A DNA stretch of 64,000 nucleotides. It comes from a virus. A program made the position numbers and the translations under genes. The notes under the pieces are model-generated. The model was given only the letters and a program-made list of their open reading frames with translations. It was not told where the DNA came from and searched no databases. The stretch lies in IMG/VR virus record IMGVR_UViG_3300019776_000365, positions 26,822-90,821 of that record. The stretch is one strand, 5' to 3'. Within the stretch, counting starts at the first letter, position 1; every line of letters begins with the position of its first letter. This document shows, in pieces, positions 30,426-38,944 of the stretch.

Positions 30426-31382
30426 TTAAAATGGTAAATCATCTTTATTTACTGGCCATGCATTAACTTCTTGCCTTACTTCTTTTGCTGGTTCTTGAGC
30501 GCCTCCCCATACATCCTCTGATGCGTCTTGTTTAACAAAATCAGTCGCCTTAAGCTCGTATTGCTTAAAATCTGTAGTTTTACCAAAGTCTACGTTAGGA
30601 TATGAACCATTATCTTGTTTTTCTTTGATTTGCTTCATGGTATAGTCATACTTTTTAGTAGCAAATCTCATTGGGAATTCTTTGGCAAATTGCTGATAAA
30701 GCTTATTGTCGTCTGTTGATTTAACTCCACATACAAGCTTAACCCTGTTGTCTGGGTTAATACCAATAGCATCTTTTACACACTTAATATTACCCTTAAG
30801 TAATTCTTTAATTTCCGCAGCCTCAAATTGACATTCAGCATCTTCTGGTTTGTCAATTTCTACTCTAGACCAAGAACCATCGTCATTCTTTTTAGGTCTC
30901 ATACGGTCTGGAATTGATAGAAATGCTTTAATAAAGTTAGTAAAATCAACTTCTCCAACAAAAGCGGGGCGCATACCCTTGGTTGGAAACCAACTCATAT
31001 TTTCAGGCATCTTACCAGATTTTGCATTATCTACTGGTATATAAGAAGATTCGCCATATGCATTAATTACTTGAATTTTAAGACCATCATTACTGTATTT
31101 TACCTTATTGCTTATGAAATACATAATACGATCTTTCATCTGAATTTTCTCATCATCACCTGCATATTCAAGAATAAATTTAATCTCCGCTTGATCTACA
31201 CCATCTTTGTTTTTAATATATTCTGGTTCATTTTCGATCTCACGACCATAAATATCAGACATTTCTTTTGCTGTAGGATTAATTGAAATTACTTTAAATG
31301 GAGCTACACCTGTATAGCGAGCAAAGTTGTTTCCTGTTGTTGATTCTGCGTTGTTTGTTTGATTACCTTTAGAAAATGCCAT
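30426..31382 (-). CDS. ssb: Single-stranded DNA-binding protein
   Basis: 318 aa, ending in an acidic tip KDDLPF after a flexible linker, the SSB C-terminal signature that recruits replication partners. The central region is beta-rich and consistent with an OB fold (KVISINPTAKE, EIKFILEYAG, DRIMYFISNKVKY). Longer than bacterial SSB, like phage gp32-type proteins. Flanked by primase and, further upstream, the Sak4-like ATPase. Confidence 0.75.
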   Translation of the reverse strand: MAFSKGNQTNNAESTTGNNFARYTGVAPFKVISINPTAKEMSDIYGREIENEPEYIKNKDGVDQAEIKFILEYAGDDEKIQMKDRIMYFISNKVKYSNDGLKIQVINAYGESSYIPVDNAKSGKMPENMSWFPTKGMRPAFVGEVDFTNFIKAFLSIPDRMRPKKNDDGSWSRVEIDKPEDAECQFEAAEIKELLKGNIKCVKDAIGINPDNRVKLVCGVKSTDDNKLYQQFAKEFPMRFATKKYDYTMKQIKEKQDNGSYPNVDFGKTTDFKQYELKATDFVKQDASEDVWGGAQEPAKEVRQEVNAWPVNKDDLPF

Positions 31383-31387
31383 AATTT

Positions 31388-31567
31388 TTATTTTTTAATT
31401 TGGTTAATTGTTTTGTTTATTTCTAAAATTTGATTCTGTAAATCTTTAATTTGTTTGTCCATTTCCCCTACTATCTTGCTTCTTTTTACTTGCAAGCAAA
31501 CTACTTTTGCATATAGCTTTTGTTTTGATTTTTCAAGTAATATCTCTTGAGTTTTTACTATAGACAT
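31388..31567 (-). CDS. Small coiled-coil protein, 59 aa
   Basis: ATG 31567, TAA 31388-31390. Lys-rich helix with heptad spacing (MDKQIKDLQNQILEINKTI). Fits tightly between SSB and the Thg1-like locus; function unknown. Confidence 0.65.
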   Translation of the reverse strand: MSIVKTQEILLEKSKQKLYAKVVCLQVKRSKIVGEMDKQIKDLQNQILEINKTINQIKK

Positions 31568-31573
31568 AATTGT

Positions 31574-32360
31574 TTATTGATAAATATATTGATCAATGTA
31601 ATCTCTGTTTTGTGTAAAAATTGGAATTTCTGTGTCAATAAACCATTTATTTCTAACAACACCATTTGCTTCAATTTCTTTTTTAATAACACAAGAGCCT
31701 CTTTTATAATGTGTTTTAAAATCGTTAAAATTGATATCTTTTTCTATAAAAAGTTTTTCTTGAATTTGATTACAATTTTTATTTTCTAAACTTTTATGTG
31801 AAAAATTAGTTCTCCCAACCATTTGGATTGCATTTCTTGTTGCATCTTGTTGTCTCCAAATAAAACAATTACAAACTTCTTCTTTTGGTAAATTAAATAC
31901 ACGTGAATCGAATACAGCTTTATTAAATCTGTTTAACATAGTGTTTTTTTTAAGTTTATCATCTAATTCATTATTGTCAATACAATTATTCACGTTTTCA
32001 ATAAAATACTTATTGAAAGCTAATGTCGCTAATGAAGCTGAAATAGAACACATTTTTTTTTGGATGTTTTTTATCAAACCAAGATTGGGTTGTGATATTT
32101 TCATAATCAGTTAGAACTAATGTTATTTCATCTGATTGTGTATAAGCAATTTTACAACTTTGGATATTTTCACAAAGGAACTTTGCTGTTTCTTGCATTG
32201 TTTTAATTAAAACATCGTCAAATGGTTTTTTAAACCCTCTTGTGAATGTGTGAAATGCTTTACCATCCAATCTTATAATTGTTGGACTTCTTCTCATTAG
32301 AAAACGTCTTTCGATATTTTCATACTGTTTCATCCTATCGCCTAAACTATCTTTTTTCAT
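31574..32360 (-). pseudogene. Thg1-like tRNA(His) guanylyltransferase / 3'-5' polymerase, frameshifted
   Basis: Two frames together encode a Thg1-family protein: start MKKDSLGDRMKQYE (ATG 32360), IIRLDGKAFHTFTRGF (metal Asp), YTQSDEITLVLTDY (second Asp-Glu), then QKKMCSISASLATLAFN and WRQQDATRNAIQM in the other frame. The family normally reads TQ-WFD-N-QKM(C/V)SxSAS without a break; here A-runs (6 and 9 A) around 32050-32070 carry a one-base shift. The intact enzyme adds nucleotides 3'-5' to tRNA ends or repairs 5'-truncated tRNA. Decay, an assembly indel or programmed slippage are all possible. Confidence 0.8.
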
Positions 32361-32362
32361 AA

Positions 32363-32461
32363 TTATTTCTTTCTTTTTTTTGGTTGAGCTCCACTGATAT
32401 AATGGGTTACATAGATTAACTGACCTTCGCAAGATCCAATACAATATTTTACCTCATGCAT
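32363..32461 (-). CDS. Possible 32-aa peptide
   Basis: ATG 32461, TAA 32363-32365. Sequence MHEVKYCIGSCEGQ... ending in PKKRKK. It fills the 105-nt gap between the Sak4-like ATPase and Thg1-like genes. Supported by tight packing only. Confidence 0.4.
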   Translation of the reverse strand: MHEVKYCIGSCEGQLIYVTHYISGAQPKKRKK

Positions 32462-32465
32462 ATTA

Positions 32466-33179
32466 TTATTTATAAAATTCGTTAATCCTATCCACCACAT
32501 ACCCTAGGTCATTTGGTATGTATAGTTCTTCAAACATACCAAATGGACTTTTAGGAGAGCTACAGAATTCATCTTCATTTGTAATAAACTCTTTTACTAC
32601 TTTTTTAGCACCAGCATCAAACCTACTTTTACCAACTAGTGTTATATCAAACAAACCTTCTGGCGTGGAGTATTCGTCCACCATTTTGCCGGTGGTTTTA
32701 AATTTCACATAAACCCTACCATCTTGGCTAGGCACATCTTCACCATGAGCTAAAACAAATACATTTCTATCTAATGTGCTGTATTTATCGATAGCAGAAA
32801 AAAATTTACCCATGAAATAACCAATTTTTTTCGGTGCTTCCCAACCCGACTTTAAAGCATTATCCATATACCAGTCTTGCATCATATAGTTAGAATCATC
32901 TACAATAACATTTGTAAATGGACTATTTGGTGATGCCAATTTATCTAACACGGTTGCAACAACCTCTGGATTGTTGGATATAATACGATTACCTTTCGCT
33001 AATTGATCTGGTGTAGTTAAAATATAATCTTTCGCATTAGCAAATGGCAGCGGCTTACCTTTTACGCTAATTACAAAAGTTTTTTTAGGATCTAATCCTT
33101 TAATATTTAATTGTGGAATTGAACCAAAACTTGATGATTTTCCAAAACCGCTTTTTGCTAATACTAGAATTCTGCTCAT
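32466..33179 (-). CDS. Sak4-like RecA-fold ATPase (recombination)
   Basis: 237 aa. Walker A AKSGFGKSSS right after the start (Sak4 pattern), Walker B FTNVIVDDSNYM, then VFVLAHGED and KFKTTGKMVDEY typical for phage AAA/RecA-core Sak4 proteins. Works with SSB in single-strand annealing or strand exchange. Its first 80 nt overlap the helicase gene end. Confidence 0.82.
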   Translation of the reverse strand: MSRILVLAKSGFGKSSSFGSIPQLNIKGLDPKKTFVISVKGKPLPFANAKDYILTTPDQLAKGNRIISNNPEVVATVLDKLASPNSPFTNVIVDDSNYMMQDWYMDNALKSGWEAPKKIGYFMGKFFSAIDKYSTLDRNVFVLAHGEDVPSQDGRVYVKFKTTGKMVDEYSTPEGLFDITLVGKSRFDAGAKKVVKEFITNEDEFCSSPKSPFGMFEELYIPNDLGYVVDRINEFYK

Positions 33180-34344
33180 TTCTTTTTGTTTTAAATAAAA
33201 AATTAATAGTTTTAAATTTCTCTGCTTCGTTTATTTTGTTTTTATGCATTAGATTGTAGAACCTCTCTAACTCTGGTTGATTGTTAGATAATGGTAACTC
33301 CATAAAGAAATTAACCTTACCATCAAAGTACAATGGGCATGTCATACCATTACCACCTTCACGAGAAATCATAATTTCCATAAATCTAATGTTATCCCTA
33401 AACTTATCTATAGAATAACCCATATATTCATGAATATCATGTCTAAATGGGCTAAAGATTCCTAACATAATGTTACAATCTCTTGAGGTCAACTTATTAT
33501 CACCGAGATCCGCTACAGACGGTTTAAGTTTATTAAGCTTTACATTTTCAGTAGATTCACCAGCTAATGCCTGTTGCTGTATTGCCACTGGAATATACTT
33601 ATAATCATCTTTTAGCTCAAGAAAATACTTTGAAGATAGTCTGCTCATAGATTTGTGCAAGTCCTCACCACCCTCTGGTGTTATTAAACCTATGTGGTCT
33701 GTTATAACCAAAACATATTCATCTGGATCATTAGGTTCATAATAGTCATTAACCACAGTGGGGGTAATTTCTCCTGTAGCTTTATCAACTATATTAATAG
33801 TCTTTTTATGCCACTTACCATTAGCTTCTGCATATTTTTTCATGAACTTCATAATACCAGTTGGATTCCTAATATCAGATATAATAGTAATACATTCCTC
33901 AAAGAAATCGTAATACTTTTGATATTCTGGCGAATCCATAATGTCAATTATTTCTTGGCTTAAAGGCTTACCTTTTGTAACTGAGTTTAGTTCTCGCTGA
34001 TCTATTCTAATTTTGCCATGAGATAATTTATATAATAAATGACATAAAAACTGTTTGTATTTTTCTTCTGCTGATATTTCTAAGCTAAAATAAAATATCT
34101 TTAATCTTATCTTATCTGGATTATTAAATGCATAAAAGAATGGGTCATATAAAAACATCTTATCTGCTAATTGAGTCTTACCAACTTTTTGCTGTGCCGT
34201 GACAATTATGTACTTACCCTTCTCTATACCAGGCCATTCTTGACTAAACCTAGGAAAGCTACATGGTATGCAGTTGATCTTACCAGATAAAACTCTTTCT
34301 CTACGCCTAATTAAGTCATCCCTAGTTCTTTCATATAGTGTCAT
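33100..34344 (-). CDS. DnaB-like replicative helicase (RecA domain only)
   Basis: 414 aa. Walker A AQQKVGKTQLAD, Walker B YVLVITDHIGLI, QQQA motif (AIQQQALAG) and arginine-finger region (CNIMLGIFSPFRHD), as in DnaB/KaiC-type helicases; it lacks the DnaB N-terminal helical domain. Start ATG overlaps the preceding TGA stop (ATGA). The basic last ~25 residues overlap the Sak4-like gene in a different frame. Confidence 0.85.
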   Translation of the reverse strand: MTLYERTRDDLIRRRERVLSGKINCIPCSFPRFSQEWPGIEKGKYIIVTAQQKVGKTQLADKMFLYDPFFYAFNNPDKIRLKIFYFSLEISAEEKYKQFLCHLLYKLSHGKIRIDQRELNSVTKGKPLSQEIIDIMDSPEYQKYYDFFEECITIISDIRNPTGIMKFMKKYAEANGKWHKKTINIVDKATGEITPTVVNDYYEPNDPDEYVLVITDHIGLITPEGGEDLHKSMSRLSSKYFLELKDDYKYIPVAIQQQALAGESTENVKLNKLKPSVADLGDNKLTSRDCNIMLGIFSPFRHDIHEYMGYSIDKFRDNIRFMEIMISREGGNGMTCPLYFDGKVNFFMELPLSNNQPELERFYNLMHKNKINEAEKFKTINFLFKTKRNEQNSSISKKRFWKIIKFWFNSTIKY

Positions 34345-34529
34345 TTGTTTCTAGTTATAGGTGTTTCATCTATCTCAAGAAGATCTTTATCTGTGCGCAT
34401 TCCATCATTTTCAAATAATGTCCATGTTGAGTCAATAGAAGAATACCACGCAGGTTCCCATGTTGTATATTCTAATTCTCTAATCCAATAATAACCAGAC
34501 TCTCTTTTTATACTATTTGACTCGTCCAT
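34341..34529 (-). CDS. Hypothetical protein, 62 aa, TGA stop
   Basis: Pattern GYYWIRELEYTTWEPAWY ... W-T-L is common in phage proteins of unknown role. Stop TGA overlaps the helicase ATG by 4 nt, so UGA acts as stop with translational coupling here. Confidence 0.65.
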   Translation of the reverse strand: MDESNSIKRESGYYWIRELEYTTWEPAWYSSIDSTWTLFENDGMRTDKDLLEIDETPITRNK

Positions 34530-35083
34530 AATTGATTATTCTCCTCATCTTTAATGTTGTCTATATTTTCAATACTTGTTAATAACTCAGAATTACCATC
34601 TTTTATAATAAAATATGGTAGTATCCTCATTAATTGTTTATCATCACCAAAGCTTTTTACATACTTTTCTGTAGCTTTAATTACAATATCGTCATCAAAT
34701 CTACCATAAGCTTTAAAGAATGTATTTAGCTTGTTAATAACACTAGGCTTATTATCACGCCAGTATTTATTAGTGCCATTCTTCTTACCTTGGGGATATA
34801 TATCTTGCAGGCATTTAGCAAGTTCATCTAAAGATTTATTTTTATCTGTATTTTCATCTATAGATTTAATTTCAATATCTTTGATGAATTTAATACCATC
34901 ACCAGTTATATAATATGACTTATCGTATTGTCTCACAAAACCGAGCTTCAATGAATTAGACATATCTAAGTCTGTATTTATATTGGGCTTTAACATTAAA
35001 ATTCTCATAAATAAAAACTCAGATAAATTTACACCACTATCTTTGATTAGTTTTGTGTCAAACTTGAATATATTTTTATCCAT
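34508..35083 (-). CDS. Hypothetical replication-associated protein, 191 aa
   Basis: No firm homology. Resembles phage replisome-organiser proteins in layout: N-terminal winged-helix-like region (VNLSEFLFMRILML ... LGFVRQYDKSYYIT) followed by a helical domain. Location directly upstream of the helicase supports a helicase-loading or initiation role (inference). Confidence 0.55.
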   Translation of the reverse strand: MDKNIFKFDTKLIKDSGVNLSEFLFMRILMLKPNINTDLDMSNSLKLGFVRQYDKSYYITGDGIKFIKDIEIKSIDENTDKNKSLDELAKCLQDIYPQGKKNGTNKYWRDNKPSVINKLNTFFKAYGRFDDDIVIKATEKYVKSFGDDKQLMRILPYFIIKDGNSELLTSIENIDNIKDEENNQLWTSQIV

Positions 35084-35116
35084 TTATGTCATAATTATTT
35101 TATTTATAGTTAGTCT

Positions 35117-35269
35117 TTAGTTCTCTGTAAGATCACGCAACTCTTCCATATATACTTCTGGTATAATATGACTAATTGCCCCTTCGCAAACATCATATAG
35201 ATTGCAACTATCACATGATTTATCACAATGTAATGATATGTTTTCTGCGTTTTGATATAAATCTTCCAT
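35117..35269 (-). CDS. Small Cys-rich protein, 50 aa
   Basis: Start placed at MEDLYQNAEN (35269) rather than 35320, because the upstream part overlaps another small gene. HCDKSCDSCNLYDVC could bind a metal. Confidence 0.6.
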   Translation of the reverse strand: MEDLYQNAENISLHCDKSCDSCNLYDVCEGAISHIIPEVYMEELRDLTEN

Positions 35270-35285
35270 AATTATTTTATATTTT

Positions 35286-35441
35286 TTAAATAAATTTCCA
35301 ATGCTTAGCGTGATATCCACATTTTTTGCACCTCATATATACTTTTGTTCCGTTTTTAAATTCATATTCGCAATGTTTTTCTTTATAAATCCATTCATGT
35401 TTGCAAAAAATTTGTCTAATGTAATTTACTATTGTTCTCAT
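35286..35441 (-). CDS. Small zinc-binding-like protein, 51 aa
   Basis: ATG 35441, TAA 35286-35288. MRTIVNYIRQIFCKHEW ... YMRCKKCGYHAKHW: C-x-H ... C-x-x-C-x-x-H form a plausible zinc site. Similar small proteins occur in many Bacteroidales phages. Too short for an automatic ORF call. Confidence 0.7.
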   Translation of the reverse strand: MRTIVNYIRQIFCKHEWIYKEKHCEYEFKNGTKVYMRCKKCGYHAKHWKFI

Positions 35442-35444
35442 TGT

Positions 35445-35537
35445 TTATTTAATTTGATTAATAGTATTAAGAATTGAGTTTTTATTTACAGTAGTCCAAT
35501 TTTCATCAAATGATTTTTTAACTTTTTTGATATTCAT
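35445..35537 (-). CDS. Possible 30-aa peptide
   Basis: ATG 35537, TAA 35445-35447; MNIKKVKKSFDENWTTVN... Packed 3 nt from the next gene. Basic N-terminal half; low support. Confidence 0.4.
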   Translation of the reverse strand: MNIKKVKKSFDENWTTVNKNSILNTINQIK

Positions 35538-35542
35538 AAAAA

Positions 35543-35808
35543 TTATTCAATAACTTTTAATAATTGTAATGATGTTTTTAATGGTAAATTCAAAACACCA
35601 ATTAAACAACCATCATATAACCCGAAATCTAACTCAGCGTTCTGAATAATTTTTAAAACATCTTTTTTATCATTTGTGATATTATTTCGTTTATAAAGAT
35701 TATTAATAACTTTAAAAGAATGAATTACATAATCAATTTCAACACCATCTCAATATTTATGGAACTCAATTTGCTTTCAAGTATTTCTTCTAAATTAATT
35801 TCTTTCAT
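35543..35808 (-). pseudogene. Frameshifted small gene with an in-frame TGA
   Basis: Starts MKEINLEEILESK (ATG 35808, ATGA-coupled to the upstream gene) and then needs a one-base shift near nt 35770 to continue as QIEFHKY-[TGA]-DGVEIDYVIHSFK ... LDFGLYDGCLIGVLNLPLKTSLQLLKVIE to TAA at 35543. The downstream protein is clearly coding in character. The TGA (35750-35752) falls where Trp would fit. Confidence 0.65.
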
Positions 35809-36365
35809 AATTTTTTAAACTCAATATATTTACAAATCCAACCAATTAATATACTAAAATTATCAGAACTTAAACTTCTATTTACTTCAGAAGTTAAATT
35901 AAGTTCTTTGTCAATTAATCCTGAATGATATAAAAGATAATGAGATAAAAATTCAATTTGAAAATAATCTTTTTTACAATCATCAACATTGTCCCATTCT
36001 CCATCTATATATTCAATTAGTACTGGCTCTCCACACCAACTTCTAGATATAAACCAATTATTTCTTTCTATAATTGGATATATTAAATTATTAAAAGAAT
36101 TATATAGTGATTTTGATATCTGTTCATTTAAAATTGTAGTAATATTATCAATTGCTTTTTGATCAAACTCATTATAAAAACAATAAGGAATTCCATTAAT
36201 TAAATATATTTCAGCATATTTAAATTTTTTCTTTATTACATTTACAATTTCATAAACTGTTTTACAATTAGAAATATCTGGCACATCTTTCTGATAAGAT
36301 ACATATAATTTTGTTAACTCTAAAACATTCATATCTTTGTCGGAATATAATTCATAATATTGCAA
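35805..36365 (-). CDS. Hypothetical protein, 186 aa, TGA stop
   Basis: Soluble alpha/beta protein, function unknown; contains W-F-I-S-R-S-W-C-G-E-P and LSHYLLYHSGLI. An internal Met (MNVLELTK, 36332) could be the real start. Ends in TGA overlapping the ATG of the following broken gene (ATGA). Confidence 0.6.
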   Translation of the reverse strand: MQYYELYSDKDMNVLELTKLYVSYQKDVPDISNCKTVYEIVNVIKKKFKYAEIYLINGIPYCFYNEFDQKAIDNITTILNEQISKSLYNSFNNLIYPIIERNNWFISRSWCGEPVLIEYIDGEWDNVDDCKKDYFQIEFLSHYLLYHSGLIDKELNLTSEVNRSLSSDNFSILIGWICKYIEFKKL

Positions 36366-36408
36366 AATACCAGAAGCTGAAAATCTTATAGTTATTTTAT
36401 TGGTTTTT

Positions 36409-36900
36409 TCATTTCACAAATTGTTTTAGTTTTTCAACATATTTCTTATCACTTGCATATCTCAATCTGAGTCTTTCATAATATTCTTCATTAGTAAGAT
36501 TCTTATAATGACTCATTTGAAGTAATGCATAATCAATTAACGATTCTCTCCAGTTAGCATAATAGGCATAACCATTTAATACTTGATTAGATGTTGTAGC
36601 TCTTTGACCACAACATTTCATTCCAAACATATTATGATTTGTTTTGAATAGATTGCTTCTTAAGCTATCCGTCTCATGTAACACTTGGCTATATACAATT
36701 TCAGGATGTTCAATCTCTAATTTCAAAATTTCATTATAAATTGAATCATATAAAGATTGTTGTATTACGGTTTGTTGTTTAATTTGTTTTGGTTGTTGTT
36801 TTTCTGTTTTTGTTGTCCAATCGTATTCAACAATAAATGGTACCGAAAAACACCACATTATAAAAATAATCATTAACCAATTCTTTTTAATCCAATTCAT
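36409..36900 (-). CDS. Glucosaminidase-type muramidase (GH73-like) with N-terminal membrane anchor
   Basis: Start placed at MNWIKKNWLM (36900); the longer frame to 36942 runs into a terminator hairpin. 163 aa: one membrane helix (LMIIFIMWCFSVPFIV), spacer, then GH73 core: IVYSQVLHETDSLRSNLFKTN (catalytic Glu), NMFGMKC, YYANWRESLIDYALLQ. Cleaves the N-acetylglucosaminyl link in peptidoglycan. In the early arm, unlike the lysis genes at 59-61 kb; it may act in wall remodelling or superinfection effects. Confidence 0.82.
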   Translation of the reverse strand: MNWIKKNWLMIIFIMWCFSVPFIVEYDWTTKTEKQQPKQIKQQTVIQQSLYDSIYNEILKLEIEHPEIVYSQVLHETDSLRSNLFKTNHNMFGMKCCGQRATTSNQVLNGYAYYANWRESLIDYALLQMSHYKNLTNEEYYERLRLRYASDKKYVEKLKQFVK

Positions 36901-36924
36901 AAATAAATAATTTAATTTAAAATA

Positions 36925-36954
36925 AATAAGTGTGTAAATCAATACACACTTATT
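36925..36954 (-). terminator. Terminator-like hairpin
   Basis: 12-bp stem AATAAGTGTGTA/TACACACTTATT followed by TTTAAATT on the minus strand, between the 75-aa gene and the muramidase gene. Confidence 0.65.
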
Positions 36955-36966
36955 TTAGTTATTGTT

Positions 36967-37194
36967 TTAAAATTGTTTTTCAATTGTGTTTGTAATTTCA
37001 GAATTTATTTCTGACATATCTTTTACTAATCTATCAATTGGTAAATAAAACTCATCACCAACTTTATGAAATGAGTTTTCGGTTCTTACTTGGCAATAAA
37101 TTTCATTATCGCCAAAGTAGTCAAAATACACATCAGTAAAGCAATTCCTTCGATGTTCTACAACTCCAATATATGGAAATATTCTTTCTTTCAT
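36967..37194 (-). CDS. Hypothetical protein, 75 aa
   Basis: Beta-rich small protein (VYFDYFGDNEIYCQVRTEN, DEFYLPIDRL). Function unknown. Confidence 0.55.
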   Translation of the reverse strand: MKERIFPYIGVVEHRRNCFTDVYFDYFGDNEIYCQVRTENSFHKVGDEFYLPIDRLVKDMSEINSEITNTIEKQF

Positions 37195-37212
37195 GATTGT
37201 ATTTTATTTAAT

Positions 37213-37455
37213 CTACCAATAAGCAATTGATATAAACATTATTCCTATAATAAATAATAATATAACAAGTGATACCCAAATATTAGTATAATTAATTGTT
37301 GTAGTATTAGAAAATACTGTAGCATAAAGGTAAGTTAAAAACGACACATTATGAAAAGAAGGATTATTTTTCTTGTTAAGTATTATTTCTTTTATTGAGT
37401 AATAACTCCATGCAATAAAAATTAAGACGAATAATGGTATTATTATGTACCTCAT
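37213..37455 (-). CDS. Two-helix membrane protein, 80 aa
   Basis: Hydrophobic segments YIIIPLFVLIFIAWSYY and IWVSLVILLFIIGIMFISIA flank a polar loop. Start ATG overlaps the TGA stop of the upstream broken gene. Confidence 0.6.
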   Translation of the reverse strand: MRYIIIPLFVLIFIAWSYYSIKEIILNKKNNPSFHNVSFLTYLYATVFSNTTTINYTNIWVSLVILLFIIGIMFISIAYW

Positions 37456-37708
37456 AACTCTTTTGTTTTTTGTAAATTGTTTTTAATGTTAGGCTTAAAC
37501 TCGCCATCACCTTCTAAGGTAAATAGTCTTTTTCCATACCTAATCCTACCTAGTTGTGTTAGCTTGTTATACCATGATTGCAGCATATTCTCGGCCTTTC
37601 TATTAACAAGCTGTTTTTCTGCTTTTCTAAAAGCATGTCTTATGTTATCTGGGTTTCTTTTATTAAAGTCAATATAACTTTAATTTCATTTTCTGAATAT
37701 TTTGCCAT
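37452..37708 (-). pseudogene. Frameshifted small phage gene
   Basis: MAKYSENEIK (ATG 37708) followed, after a one-base loss in the A-run near 37680, by SYIDFNKRNPDNIRHAFRKAEKQ and YNKLTQLGRIRYGKRLFTLEGDG. The joined protein (about 84 aa) reads as a normal winged-helix-like phage protein. It ends with TGA overlapping the next ATG. Confidence 0.65.
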
Positions 37709-37712
37709 GATT

Positions 37713-37847
37713 TTAATTGTTTAAAATAAAATATTTACTACCATTTTTGCATTCTTTTATCGTGGAATTGTCTAAAATTTCTTTTAACAAATCTTCTTCT
37801 CCCGAATTATACAATAATGCGAGAGTTTGTTCCATATAAATAATCAT
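37713..37847 (-). CDS. Small protein, 44 aa
   Basis: ATG 37847, TAA 37713-37715; MEQTLALLYNSGEEDLLKEIL may be the true start (Met5). Function unknown. Confidence 0.5.
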   Translation of the reverse strand: MIIYMEQTLALLYNSGEEDLLKEILDNSTIKECKNGSKYFILNN

Positions 37848-37860
37848 AATTTAATTTGTT

Positions 37861-38250
37861 TTATAATGTTAGGTCAAATCGTTTATTACCAATATTGTCA
37901 ATCACTGAGGTGCATTGAATTAATCCACATAATTTCCCAATAGCTCTTTCTATAGGTAATTCATCATCATTTATAATTCCTTTATAAAAAGAAGCAAAGA
38001 ATATTTCTTTTAATTGACCATTATCATCAGCCCAATTATCTTTTATTTTTAGCTGAATATCAAGTAATTTATTAAATACTCCTCTTAAATAATCATGATA
38101 ATTATTATTTTCGTCAGGATTCCATCCATATATTTCTGTAAATAACGATTTTAAAGTTTCAACCCATTTGCCTTTATATGGATATTTTTCTTGCAATTGA
38201 CCTTTTATTAAAAGAATCCATTGTTTTTCATATTTGTCCAATTGTATCAT
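37861..38250 (-). CDS. Hypothetical protein, 129 aa
   Basis: Helical soluble protein; KYPYKGKWVETLKSLFTEIYGWNP is distinctive. Preceded by a terminator hairpin, so it may start a new transcript. Confidence 0.6.
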   Translation of the reverse strand: MIQLDKYEKQWILLIKGQLQEKYPYKGKWVETLKSLFTEIYGWNPDENNNYHDYLRGVFNKLLDIQLKIKDNWADDNGQLKEIFFASFYKGIINDDELPIERAIGKLCGLIQCTSVIDNIGNKRFDLTL

Positions 38251-38269
38251 AATTTTAATCTGTTTTTAA

Positions 38270-38297
38270 ATAGGTGGTGAAGTTAATCACCACCTAT
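38270..38297 (-). terminator. Strong inverted repeat, terminator-like
   Basis: 11-bp stem ATAGGTGGTGA/TCACCACCTAT with 6-nt loop between the HNH and 129-aa genes. The flanking T-tract on the minus strand is short. Confidence 0.55.
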
Positions 38298-38321
38298 AAT
38301 TTGTAATCCTTAACAGTGTTT

Positions 38322-38636
38322 TTATTTATTATTAAATTTCATTATACCAAAATAAAGATTATTTATATCTTCTATAGATAGATTTGACTTTAAACTATTA
38401 AATTTTTTATCACAAGCAACAATATTGCCTGATATATAACCTTTTGAGTTGTCAACTCTATCAATTGAAAAATTACCATTTCCACCATGTTGCAACTTTT
38501 TGTTTGTATAAAGACATCTTTTTTGATTATATACTTTTTTAAACTCTGCAAAAGATACGTCAAATTCAAGCTTTCTTGTTAAAGCTGAGGTCATGATGGC
38601 TTGATATTTTTTGATTATATCTACGTCTGAATGCAT
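38322..38636 (-). CDS. HNH-type endonuclease, small
   Basis: 104 aa; CLYTNKKLQHGG ... SIDRVDNSKGYISGNIVACDKKFNSLKSNLS is the HNH-type beta-beta-alpha pattern seen in phage HNH proteins (D-R-V-D ... N-I-V). The N-terminal zinc pair is missing. Probable free-standing homing-type nuclease. Confidence 0.72.
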   Translation of the reverse strand: MHSDVDIIKKYQAIMTSALTRKLEFDVSFAEFKKVYNQKRCLYTNKKLQHGGNGNFSIDRVDNSKGYISGNIVACDKKFNSLKSNLSIEDINNLYFGIMKFNNK

Positions 38637-38638
38637 AG

Positions 38639-38944
38639 TTATAACTCTTCAAATGTTACACCATATCCTTCATCAAAGCGATTTAGATACGATTTAAGCC
38701 TGTCTTGTTTGCTCATTTTAGACCAAACAAACTTTTTCTCCCAAAATGGGCATTCGTTTGATTGCCAATGATTAATAATATCAGCTTTAATTACTGTTTT
38801 AACACAGCAGTTAAAGTCTTTGGTAGTCTCATAAGTTTTACCACCTGCATAAAAACCATTATGGTTTAAATACATCTCTGTGTGTCTCAATGCGCCTTTT
38901 TTGTTTACTGTTAGAATAATACCTTCAGTCATAATACTTTCCAT
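38639..38944 (-). CDS. Hypothetical protein, 101 aa
   Basis: Contains GALRHTEMYLNHNGFYAGGKTYE and ECPFWEKKFVWSKMSKQDRLKSYL; start could be Met5 (MTEGIILT). 2 nt upstream of the HNH gene. Function unknown. Confidence 0.6.
   Translation of the reverse strand: MESIMTEGIILTVNKKGALRHTEMYLNHNGFYAGGKTYETTKDFNCCVKTVIKADIINHWQSNECPFWEKKFVWSKMSKQDRLKSYLNRFDEGYGVTFEEL

Noticed and set aside
33100-33179. Misplaced end of the helicase gene because of the 80-nt overlap
   Set aside because: Both frames are open and both proteins have good ends (Sak4 Walker A starts right after its ATG), so the overlap is accepted.
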